This document shows, one piece after another, positions 32,298-44,200 of a stretch of DNA of 64,000 bases. The DNA comes from Mermis nigrescens (Eukaryota > Nematoda > Enoplea > Mermithida > Mermithidae): assembly GCA_036768485.1 (NCBI GenBank), contig JAVLUZ010000157.1, forward strand, positions 11,054,422-11,118,421, read 5' to 3'. The position numbers were made by a program, and so were the translations under genes. The stretch's first letter is position 1. Each line of letters starts with the position of its first letter. The notes below the pieces were generated by a model. That model had not been told where the DNA came from. It saw nothing but the letters and a program-made list of their open reading frames with translations, and ran no database searches.

Positions 32298-35200
32298 CTA
32301 AAATTGTCAAATGTGATAAAAATGGTATGCGCGGTGGCGGATCCAGGATTTTTAAAAGGGGATGGGGCGGTGCCCATACTGGGCGTGGGGGGGTTTGGGG
32401 TATGCATGCACCCCCTTCCCCCTCCGAGAAACCTTAATACCCCCCAGAATTCGAATTTTGAAAGTTTTTTTTGTTTTTTTTTCGCAATTTTTTGATGCCA
32501 ATGGATAGTGCTTGATGAGGAACGTTGAAAAAAGTGTTTTTTCGCCATACTACCATTTTTAAGGCTATGTATTGGCCTTGGAAAAAAATCTGCACCCCCT
32601 CCCAGAACTTTGGTGCCGCCCACCCATAGCGGTGCCCCAACTTTTCCACAGCCCAAAAATTTGCCCTTCACGTGCGAAATAGCGTTCTCGCGGCGTTTTA
32701 GGTTGTTTACTGTTATTTAAAATAACCTTTGACTCAAAAATTTCTCAAACAATTTTGAAATTTCCGACAATTTTTCTGCGAAAAAAATCAATGATTTTTT
32801 TGAACTTCATAGAAAATCCGGCGCGAAGCGCTGGAAAATTTGTTAAACTTAGGCGAAAGGACGTTAAGAAGCTTGACAGCTCGATTTCCCGTATTTGCAG
32901 CATTTGACGCGGAACGTCTTAAATTTTAAAGTTATGCTTTAAAATAGAATAAATCCATGGTGAAATAGCTGTTTCTACACTTGAAGCTGTCTTACAAACC
33001 ACACATGGGCGTGGAGGGTTTGGGGGGTATGCACCCCCAGAAGTTGAAATGCCCCCCAGAAAAATTTTTTAAGCTTTTTTAGCAATTTTTTTGATGCCAT
33101 TGGCAGTGATCGACCGGGCTCAAAAAATACCCGGGCCCGGGCTTTGCTGCCGGGCTTGGTACCGGGCCCGGGCCTGGGCTTATATACTAACAACTTGCCT
33201 TGCTTCCAATATAATGTTATGCATAAGATACATATTTAGACCGATTTTACATTTGTTATTTGTCAAACGCAAGGCTTACTGCTGTATCAAGAAGATTTTT
33301 GATTTCTAAGCTCTGTTAATTATTCAATCTTTCTAAAAATGAATTAAGTAGTTAGCAAGGATTTTGGTGGCATTATTCAAACAAGAACAAAGTTTTAATA
33401 CAATAGCGCGCAATTCCGATATTAAAATGCACGTGCAACTAAACACGGTTTGAAAAAGCACAAGGTTTCATGTAGATATTTAAAGGAAATTGAGCATTAA
33501 ATTTATGCATTCAGACATAACAGCGACTATGATATGGTCGGATAGAAGATATGCTGTTTGGATCTTAGAACTCAAACTATAGCGTACATTGACGTCAATT
33601 GAAATTGTGTAGTGTATAGGATAGGACACGTATTGAAGCCACAGGCGTAGCCAGGGGGCATTGGGGCACTTGCCGCCCCAGAAATTTTTCAGAAATTTAG
33701 TTGATTTTTCGAGTGTAATAATTGTGTCCAGAAAATTGAGTTCAAAAAGGCAAAAACGTCAAAATTTTCTGGCGCATGGAGTTGCGTTTAATAGCCCAAA
33801 TCAGGCAAAATATCACAGAATATTAGTACTCACAGGCTACAAAATGTTAAGGACAGGAAAAGATTACTAAATTCCTTGGTGCTTTGCGCCTCTTATGATT
33901 TCCGAAGTGTTTGTCGATTAAAAGACCGTAAATTCTACATGAAAACGGTAAAAATTTCAAAAATTTCCGGCGTTTCGCGCTGATTAACATTTTTGTATTT
34001 CTGATTGTCAGAAACCCATAAATTAGCTAGGCTACACTACCATACGTGGGCAGCAAGAAAATTCTGGGGGGTGCAAGATTTTTTTGAAGGTCGAAAAATA
34101 GCCTTAAAAATGGTGGTATAGCGATAAGAACACCATTTTTCGACGTTTCTCATCAAGCACTATCCATTGGCATCAAGAAATTGCGAAAAAAACGAAAAAA
34201 ATTTTCAAAAATTGAATTCTGGGGGGGATTTTGATTTCTGGGGGGGGGGTATTTTGGTTTCTGGGGGATGCATACCCCCCAAACCCCCCCACGCCCAGGT
34301 GCGTACACTACTAAAGGTCGAAAAACTCAGTATTGTTATAGGCAAAGGTGGGCAGCACCAAAATTCTGGGGGGGTGAAAAAATTTCTGAGGGGGGGGGGG
34401 TGAAAAATTTCTGGGGGGGGGGTGGAAAAATTTTTTTAAGGTCAAAAAATGGTCTTAAAAGAGGTCGTATGGCAAAAAACACCATTTTTCGACGTTTCTC
34501 ATCAAGCTCTATCCAATGGCATCAAAAAATTGCTAAAAAAAGCAAAAAAAAATTTTTTCTGGGGGGGTATTTTGATTTATGGGGGGGGGGTATTTCAACT
34601 TCTGGGGGGTGTATACCCCCCAAACCCCCCACGCCCATGTGTGGTTATAGGTACTTAACGTTACTAACATTCAATGCAATATTAGTCTTAAAAAATTTTT
34701 TGTGTACGCCCTCGAACCAAAATCCTGGCTGCGACTCTGATTGAAGCGTTGTATAGAAGATGAATGCACATATGAAGTTGACAAGTATATGATAATGAGC
34801 AGGTGGGCAGAAGTAAGGCAAATGGATTTAAATAGAATCACAGGCTAGCAAATTCATAAGAAATACGGACAACAGCTGAAATAGTAGACGTCTAAAATAT
34901 TAAGGATAATTATTTGAGGCCCGTTTGAGGCCCGGTGGTTTTCAGCCGGGCCCGGGCCTTCTATGACCGGCCGGGCCCGGTCCGGGCCCGGGTACCCGGT
35001 CGATCACTGGCCATTGGATAGTGCTCGATGAGAAACGTCGAAAAATGGTGTTTTTTCGCCATACGACCACTTTTAAGACCATTTTTTGACCTTTAAAAAA
35101 TTTTTTCACCCCCTCCAGAAATTTTTTCCACCCCCCCAGAATTTTGGTGCTGCCCACCTATGCTTACAACCATACATGATCTTGGGGGAAGGTTTGAAGG

Positions 35201-38200
35201 TTTTCAACCCCCCCTTCCCCACCCAGAATTCGCGAATTTTTAAGGTTCCCCAAAATTTTCTACAAAATTCGTAGGAAAGATGCTTTTTTAAGCTTTTTTA
35301 GCAGACTATTTGTTCAAAAGCAGACATGTAACAGTGGGACAAGGGATCCCCCATTTAAAGTCGGACGACCATACGTGGGCAGCAACAAAATTCTGGGGGG
35401 TGCAAGATTTTTTGAAGGTCAAAAAATGGCCTTAAAATGGTGGTTTGGCGATAAAAACACCATTTTTCGACGTTTCTCATCAAGCACTCACTATCACATC
35501 TGGGCGTGGGGGTTCGGGGGGGGGTATGCACCCCCCAGAAACCAAAATACCCCCCCCCAGAAATCAAAATACCCCCCAGAATTCAATTTTTGAAAATTTT
35601 TTCGCTTTTTTCGCAATTTTTTGATGCCAATGGATAGTGCTTGATGAGAAACGTCGAAAAATGGTGTTTTTATCACCATACCATCGTTTTTAAGGCCATT
35701 TTTTGACCTTCAAAAAATCTTGCACTCCCCAGAAATTTCTTGCTGCCCACGTATGCTCACTATCTATTGGCATCAAAAAATTGCGGATAAAACGAAAAAA
35801 TTTTCAAAAATTGAATTCTGGGGGGGGTATTTTGATTTCTGGCAGGGGGTATTTTGGTTTCTGCGGGGGTGCATACCCCCCACGCCCAGGTGTGCGGACG
35901 ACCCCCCCCCATCCCCCTAAAAACCAGAAAATTTTTGACCCCTCACTCATTTTGGGAAAAATCGAATTTTTTGGCTGTTTTGTGCGTTTTTTGGCCGCTT
36001 TTGGCGAAAAATTGGAAGTCATTTACCCTCCTCTACCCCAAAATTTTTTGAGCCATTACACGTATGCTCAACGTGTGGAATTTTCGGTGCTTCACGCCAT
36101 ATAGTCGTGTTTTAACTACATTTTGTTGAATTTATTTTACTTTTTTTGATTTTCTCCGAAATTTTTTCATGTTTTGATGCTCTAGAACGATGCAGCATTG
36201 TCAGAAACACCGAAAGACGGTGTTATTAAGGCGTAACAACTATTTTTGTGCCCAAAAGAGGCAATTCAAAATCCCCCCATTCCCATGCTGAGCGTCTTTG
36301 CTCACAACCTAGTCCATCAGCAAAAGATAAGCTTCTAGATCGCCAAAAAAAGTAGGTATGTAAATGTTGTGAATAGGTATTAAGGCGCTGAGAAATTATG
36401 ATCACGGCCAAAAATCAAAGCAAATTATATACATTTCCATTCTTTATCTTGTCAATGTTTTGTGCAATGGAGGGGGAGCGCTCCCCTTAATTCCGCCCCT
36501 GATTATGCGCATATGTGAATGCAGCGACTGCATGTAGACACCTATGACCATACATGATCTTGAGGGGGGTTTCACCCCCGCAAAAAATTTTTCACCCCCC
36601 CCAGAATTGGCGATTTTTCAGAAGTTTCCTGAACTAACCTGAAAATTGGTAGAAAAAGTGTCTTTTTAAGGGTTTTTGGCTATCTATTTGCTCAAAATCG
36701 CCAAATTTTTCGGCGCTTCGCGCCATATATTCATGTTTTAAGCAATATATTGGTCAGTTTATTCGACTTTTTTCGAAATTTTTTCCATGATTTCATGCTC
36801 TAAAGGATAGAGTATCGTCAGAAACGCCAAAAAACGATGTTTTTTAACGCGTACCGACCGGCCATTTTTGGGCCCAAAAAAGGCACTTTAGGTTTTCACC
36901 CCCTAGAATTCCCATACTGTGCATGTATGCCTAATGACCCATGCAATCTAAATAATAAGCAAAGGTATAATCCTGGGACCAGACCACACGTGGGTGTGGG
37001 GACGGTTTGGGGGTATGCACCCCCAGAACTTGGAATACCCCCCCCCCCAGAATTCAATCTTTGAATTTTTTTTTAGCGATTTTTTATACCATTAGATAGT
37101 GCTCGATGAAAAACGTCGAAAAATGGTGTTTTTTAGCCATACAACCTCTTTTAAGGCCATTTTTGACCTTTGAAAATTTTTTCACCCCCCCCCCAGAAAT
37201 TTTTTTCACGTCCCCCCAGAATTTTGGTGCTGCCCACATATGGACCAGACACGTCTCAAAATTTTGGCAGAGGGAAAGTCGACAACTTTTAGGGAAGAGG
37301 GACGCCGGACGACCTTCTGTTTTTGGCTAAAAATTGCAAAAAAAACTTAAAATGACCCAAAGATGCAAGTTTTTGTCAACAATGGGGGAAAAATCTCACC
37401 CTTTTAGGGAAACGAGTGGAAGGATTCTCCAGGCGACTCTCCATGTATATTTTGGGCATGAAGACATACTTGCAATGAGGTTTGCAGGCAAACATGTAAT
37501 CAACAGGGGGTGGGGGATCCCCCACCCGAATTTGGTGCTCCCCTACCCAAGTTAGGATATTCTTGACCCCCTTCGCCCGATTTTTGGAAAAACTTGAATT
37601 CTCTGGCCGTTTATAGGCGATTTTTGGCCAAAAGATGGAGGTCATCCCCCCTCCCCAAATGGCCGGAGACCCCACACCCAAAATTTGGAACCCTTATATG
37701 TATGTTCGCGGGTCCTTCTATGCCATACATGAATACCACCCGATTGCTGGGGTCTGGTGGGTCAAAAATCGTGAAAAGTCACAAGAAAGCGCTAAAATTT
37801 CAGCTCTCAGGTCTGCGAAGGTTTTGATTTCTAATCGTACACGTTCATGTTTGGTATATAACTTGAATAAAAGGAGAAAATTTCATTAAAATGAAACAAA
37901 ATTACGCTTTTTAGAAAAATTCCAATTTTTCATCGAATTATTAATAAAGGCAGGTTTTGTATAAGTCGAATCTTAAAAAAACTTTCTCGACGGTACCTGT
38001 AGCTCTTTGGCACCTGTATGGATTATGGATGGGGTTGCATACATACATAGCAGCAAGAAAATTCTTGGGGGGCGAAATCGTCAAAAATTGCCAAAAATGT
38101 TACTAGAAATTGAATTCTAGGGGTCTACCTACAGTAATCGGCGGAAGGTTTTTCAACTTCTACGTGGCGTATCCCAACCACACCTGGGCGTGGGGTTTGG

Positions 38201-41200
38201 GGGGTATGCACCCCCCAGAAACCAAAATACCCACCCCCCCAGAAATCAAAATACCCCCCCCCAGAATTCAATTTTTGAAAATTTTTTTCGTTTTTTTCGC
38301 AATTTTTTGATGCCAATGGATAGTGCTTGATGAGAAACGTCGAAAAATGGTGTTTTTCTCGCCATACCACCATTTTTAAGGCCATTTTTCGACCTTCAAA
38401 AAAATCTTGCACCCCCCCCCAGAATTTTCTTGCTGCCCACGTATGATCCCAACCCCCCACGCCCATGTGTCGTTGCTTACCTTAATTCAAATTTTGGACG
38501 AATTTACCATTTTAATCTTTTTTATACGCATAAAAGTCTTAAAAATGCACAATGCAGAACTAAAAAAAGGGGAAAATAAGAATTTCGGCCAGGCTTGCCT
38601 AAAATTCTGATCTCTTGAACTTTTCGGGCCACAAAATCTCAATTCCCCCAAAAATAAATATCACCGTCGAAGCGTACGGAAATAAGTAGGTACTTTTAAA
38701 ACGCATACAAAATTGTTTCTGCTGCTCGGTCGATTTTGGACCAAATTTAAATACTTAATCCGAATAGAACGACTAAAAAAAATTTAAAAATACCTAAATA
38801 ATAAAATAAATTAAATAAAATAAATAAAACAAATCAATTAGTCCGTTTGAAAATGATTTTTTTTCGTTCTGTTTGTGAAAATTGAGTAAATCCGAAAAAT
38901 ATTTGGACGATTGTTCCAAGGAAAGTACACTTTTTCCGCACGTCACCATACACGAGCAGCAAGAATGTTCTGGAAGGGGTTGGGTGAAGGGGCGGGGGTG
39001 AAATCGCCAGAGATGTTACTAAAAACAAAATTCCGGGGTCTACAGTAATCTGCGGGGGTGTATATACCCCACGCCATAGGTGGGCAGCACCTAAATTCTG
39101 GGGGGTGCAAGATTTTTCAAAGATCAAAAAATGGTCTTAAAAAATGGTGGTATGGCGAAAAATACCATTTTTCAACGTTTCTCCTGGAGTACTATCGATT
39201 GGCATCGAAAATTGGGAAAAAACGGAAAAAATTTTGAAACATTGCATTCTGGAGAACGGTATTTTGATTTCTGGGGGGTTCGGCCTTCTGGGGAGTGCAT
39301 TTCCCCAACCCCCCCCACGCCCACGTGTGCCCCACGCCCATGTGTGCACATTACCCTTCGCGTCCATTATGCCGTGTTCCATGGCTTTGCATGCAAACGG
39401 CGACATGTGATTGGCGTCCATGGCGAGTTGCCGCGCTTGCAGCGCCAAAGAATTGCACGCCGCCTGAACGCCCTGCTGATCGGTGAGATCGAGCTCGCTC
39501 AACGCCGCTTCGATCAAATGCGTCGGCATGTTGTCGAAAAGTCCGTCGCTAGCCACGACGATTAAATCGCCGTCGGCCACGACGAACGACGAAGTTTCGG
39601 CCAATTCGGGACTTAATTCGAAAATTTATTGACTTACTGATTTTTTATCGACCGCCAAAAATGTTACTAAAAATAGAATTCTAGGATCTACAGTAATCGG
39701 CGGGAAGGGGTTCAAATTCTGCGGGGCGTTTATACCCCCCAGTCGTCCCACGCCCATGTGCGGTTGCGACCCTTAATTATCCTGAGAGAATATAATGAAA
39801 TTTAAAACGCATTTTTGCCGCATAAAAATTCAAGTTTTCTATCATATTTCATGTATGGCAATCATACATGATCTTGGGGGGTTTGGGGGTTTTCACCCCC
39901 GCAGAATCATTTTTCACCCCCTGCAAAAAATTTTTCTCCCCCCAGAATTGGCGATTTTTCAAGTTTCCTAAACTTACCTGAAAATTGGTAGAAAAAGTGT
40001 CTTTTTTAAGGGTTTTTGGCTATCTATTTGCTCAAAATCGCCAAATTTTTCGGCGCTTCGCGCCATATATTCATGTTTTAAGCGATATATTGGTCAATTT
40101 ATTCGACTTCTTTCGAAATTTTTTTCATGATTTTATGCTCTAGAAGGATAGAGTATCGACAGAAACGCCACTTACCGGCCATTTTTGGGCCCAAAAAAGG
40201 CACTTTAGGTTTTCACCCCCCCCAGAATTCCCATGCTGTGCATATATGATGGCAATGCGAGTGATAGTTGGACGACTAAGTTGTATTTGACGAGTCCGTC
40301 GCTGGCTATGACGAATAAATCGCAATTGGCAACGGCGAACGACTAGGTTTCGTCCAATTTGGGACTTAATTCCGAAATTAATTGAATTATTGATTTTTAT
40401 CGATTTATTGATCTATCGATCCATAAGACAGGGTAATTGAGTGTAAAGATAAGCACGCTTGAGTGGCGAAAGGGGGTGGCTGCAGTCAAGGGACGGTCTT
40501 ACAGAAAATGGCGATCGTAACGTGCGTTTTCATTACCTGCTTATGATGCCATCGCGACCTTTATTCATCTTTCGATAAGAGAAAGTTTACAAATGCATTT
40601 TTTCACATAAAATTCTGCTTTTGTATCATGCTTTACGCGATTATGATAATACGAGTTGCGATTGGACAGACGATGTTAATTTTACGAGTCCTTCGCTGGC
40701 TACGCTTTAACAGGCACGTATCTCTAAGGGGAATGGGGGGTTCAGACCCCCCAGAATTCAGAAAAATATAAGTTTTTAAACGTTATTTTGTTCTATTTTT
40801 ATCCTTTTTGGGCTTAGTCCCCCCAAAATCGGTATGGGTCCCCCCAAAATAGGACAACCACCTACGTGTCTGCGCTTAAATCGCCGTCGGCCAAGGCGAA
40901 CGACTCGGCCGATTCGGGACTTGATTCAAAAATCGCTCGAATTATCGATTTTCCGTTTTATCGATTTATTGATATATATGTAGGTTTACAAGATAAAAAT
41001 TTGGGGTATAGGTAGGCAAGCTTGGGTGGCCAGAGAGGGTGGGTGAAATCCAGGAACGATCGTGCAGTAAATGGCGATCGTAACGTGCGTTTTTATTGAA
41101 CGATTAAAATGTCATTGCGACATGTTTACCTTTTGACATACGTCTACACGGTCAAAAGTTCTGGGAGGGGATACACCGCATTTCTTTAGGGAAGGGGGGG

Positions 41201-44200
41201 GAGAATGAATAGTAATTTTCCAATTTAATGTCAAATTTTGATACTCACTTTGTTGTATTTTATTCTTCATGAAATTTTGTGCTCACATTTAAATGAAAAC
41301 TAACAAAAATAAAGACGATGGAATGACCCGTAACATCGAACAAATACACAATAATGGAAAAAAGTGTCTGAATGAGCGAATTGAATATTCTGCTGCTCCA
41401 AAAATACGTATTCGTATTTTGCTTTTTTCATGCTTCGAGCAATAGGCTCGGTCCCATCCCGAAACTGCCTGAGCGGGGAGGGGCATGCCTTTCAAAAAGT
41501 CCTGATAGGAGGATATCTCCATAGGTGGGCAGCACCAAAATTCTGGGGGACGTGAAAAAATTTCTGGGGAGGAGGGGGTGAAAAAATTTTCAAAGGTCAA
41601 AAATGGCCTTAAAAGAGGTTGTATGGCTAAAAAACAACATTTTTAAACGTTTCTCATCGAGCACTATCCAATGGCATAAAAAAATCGCTAAAAAGGCAAA
41701 AAAAAATTTCAAAAATTGAATTCTGGAGGGTGGGTATTTTGATTTCTGGGGGGGTATTTGAAACTTCTGGGGGTGAATACCCCCAACCCCCACACCCACG
41801 TGTGGATACCTCCCATACTCCCCAGTGTGCGCGTTTGCCTTTTGACAAGAGAATATAATGAAAGTAAACTTAGAAGAGCATTTTTCGCATAAAATTCTTC
41901 TTTTCTATTGTATTTTATGCGATAACGGCAATAGGAATGACGGTAGAACAACTGAATTGAATTTTACACAGTAGGCGCATAATTTCCCTGGATATCTGTC
42001 ATTATCCGCAAATGGTCAGTGTGGTTCGCCTCGTCCAATTTTTCAATAAAAAAAGTTGGTTTTCCTGGTTTAACAGCTGGTTGTCTGATGTACAGCTTGA
42101 AAGAGGTTGCTTCCAAATCTAGAAACTGGTTGTCTTGATCTAGAAAATGGTTTCCAGCTTTGAAAAGTCGTTTTTAGAGTCCAAAAAAGTAATTTTCAAC
42201 TATTTCTGCACAAAACGTAGTCGGTGTAAATAACCCATTCGCTCGTCCAACTTTCTGAGAACAGGTCGTAATCATAGGCGGGCGGCACCAAAGTTCTTGG
42301 GGTGCAAGATTTTTTCAAAGGTAAAAAAATGGTCTTAAAAATAATGGTATGGCAAAAACACCATTTTTCAACGATTCTCATCGAGCACTATCCATTGGTA
42401 TCAAAAAATTGCGAAAAAAACAAAAAAAATAATAATTGAATTCTGGGAGGGGGGTATATTGGTGTCTAGGGGAGGTGCATCATACCCAAACCCCACACGC
42501 CCAGATATGGTCAAAATGGGTTATTTCCCATACGTAAAATAATCCTTACATCACCCCCACCTATGCCTATGTGTCAGAGGAGGTCACGACGTGCCGCACG
42601 AATTGATAAATGTATTAAAGAAAAAAGGGTGATATACAATTAAATCTCAGATAAATAAAAGAATACATAAATAAAAAATGAATAAAGTGAATCAACGAAT
42701 TAAAAAAATCGCATATGGGCATAGGGGGTGAGAGGGGTATCACCATAGGAGGGCAGCACCAAAATTCCGGGGAGGGTGCAAGATTATTCAATGGTCAAAA
42801 ATTGGTCTTAAAATAGCGGTACGGCGAAAAACACCATTTTTTCAACGTCTCTCATCGAGTACTATCCATTGGCATCGAAAAAATCGCGAAAACAACAAAA
42901 AATTTCAAAAAATCGAATTCTGGGGAGGAGTATTTTAATTGGGGGTATTCGGCGTCCTAGGGGTGTGTATTCCCCCAACCCCCTCCAAAGTTCCCCCACG
43001 CCCACGTGTGGGTATTACCCCTACATGAGGTGTTGAAAAATCAGGTACTGTCAGGCGATTTGGGGAGAAAGAAAGGTGTAGCAGGCAATTTTTGCGCTTA
43101 TTGCAGTGAAGAGCCGAAAATTCTACCTGAAAACAGTTAAAATATCAAAATTTTCCGGCGCTTCGCGCTGTGTTCGCAAGTTTATGTAGTTTTACAGCTA
43201 GAGACCCATAAATTGACAAAACCTCACCAAAGAGAGTCAAAGAAATCTAGTTTACCGCACATAACAAGCTACTGTAGCATATTATAGTATCCTAAAATTT
43301 ACATGTACAGAATGTATATTGACTTTGACCTCATTGCACTGTATTTCACCCCCCCCTCTGAGCACTTCTAGCTTGCCCATGTAAAAAAATGCTTTCGTTA
43401 TGTGCTAATAATTATTCGTTTCCGCGCTTGTTTTGTTTGTATATTTGCCTTAATTTCAATAACTGATGGGATCTACAGTCTGCCAATGTTATTCATGCCA
43501 AACGTTAAGCTGTCCTCTGTATACGCATAAACATAGCGACATATTATGAGCAGTTGACTCCTGCTTTTCTAGCGCATAAAATTGCATAGTTTAAGTATAT
43601 GCACTCACCTATCGGATAAAAAGCTGCCTCGTGACTCGTGAACGGGCAGGGATAGCTGAAATGGCGCATTGAAATAATGCTGTTGTTCCCTAGACCTATG
43701 CACAATCTCTCCATTGCGTATTACCAAAAATCCGGAATCACCTAAAAATTTGAATGATAAAAAACGTTGACTGCAATGATATATAAAGCATCGCCGTGTC
43801 AGAAAAAGGACGAAAATTCCCAAAAAACCCATTTTAAACACGGGTTATTTTATGAATATCGCCCAGAAGGTCCATCGGGCATTGTTTATTTATGCCCGCC
43901 TCCGGTATATGAAGCACAATAAGTACAAGGGTAAAAGCAGATTAAATCTAATCATGAGAACAGTCAAGCACTGCCGACTATACCTGGGCGGGTGTGCACC
44001 CCCAGAAACCAAAATACCCCCAGAATTCAATTTTTGAAAATTTTTGTTTTTTCCACAATTTTTTGATGCCAATGGATAGTATTCAATAAAAAAACGTTGA
44101 AAAATTGTGTTTTTTTGCCATACCACCCTTTTTAAGGCCATTTTTAGACCTTTGAGAAATTCTTGCACTCCCCAGAGCTTTTGATGCCGCCAACCTATGC

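Larger units (their letters stand above)
33104..35009. mobile_element. I-family large non-autonomous hAT element (1906 bp)
   Basis: Ends CAGTGATCGACCGGG / CCCGGTCGATCACTG, perfect 8-bp duplication GCCATTGG. Subterminal runs of CCGGGCCCGGGC on both sides. Interior includes a GGCGTAGCC repeat (33642) shared with the I element at 7986, and two A MITEs. Confidence 0.93.
33000..35162 (-). mobile_element. A-family MITE split by an I element
   Basis: CACACATGGGC at 33000 and CCCACCTATG at 35153-35162; the two halves rejoin in the A core at GATGCCATTGG. Confidence 0.9.
35325..36064 (-). mobile_element. D-family MITE split by an A element
   Basis: CATGTAACAGTGGGAC start and GAGCCATTACACGTA end; the halves join at AAGTCGGACGAC. 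Confidence 0.85.
35171..36300 (-). mobile_element. E-family MITE split by a D element
   Basis: CATACATGATC at 35171, E end near 36300; duplication CTTACAAC/CTCACAAC (7 of 8). The halves meet around the D copy at 35325-36064. Confidence 0.85.
32640..36501. mobile_element. K-family element blown up by nested insertions
   Basis: K sequence at 32640-32999 and 36301-36501 (end TTCCGCCCCTG) matches the undivided K copy at 2215-2996. Between them sit an A element (33000-35162, itself split) and an E element (35171-36300, itself split), both using nearly the same target: TTACAAAC, CTTACAAC, CTCACAAC. Confidence 0.8.

Noticed and set aside
32207..32671. 154-codon open frame overlapping PPTC7 exon 5
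   Set aside because: It mixes an A MITE with the exon read in the wrong frame; the correct frame gives GGKPDDIT.
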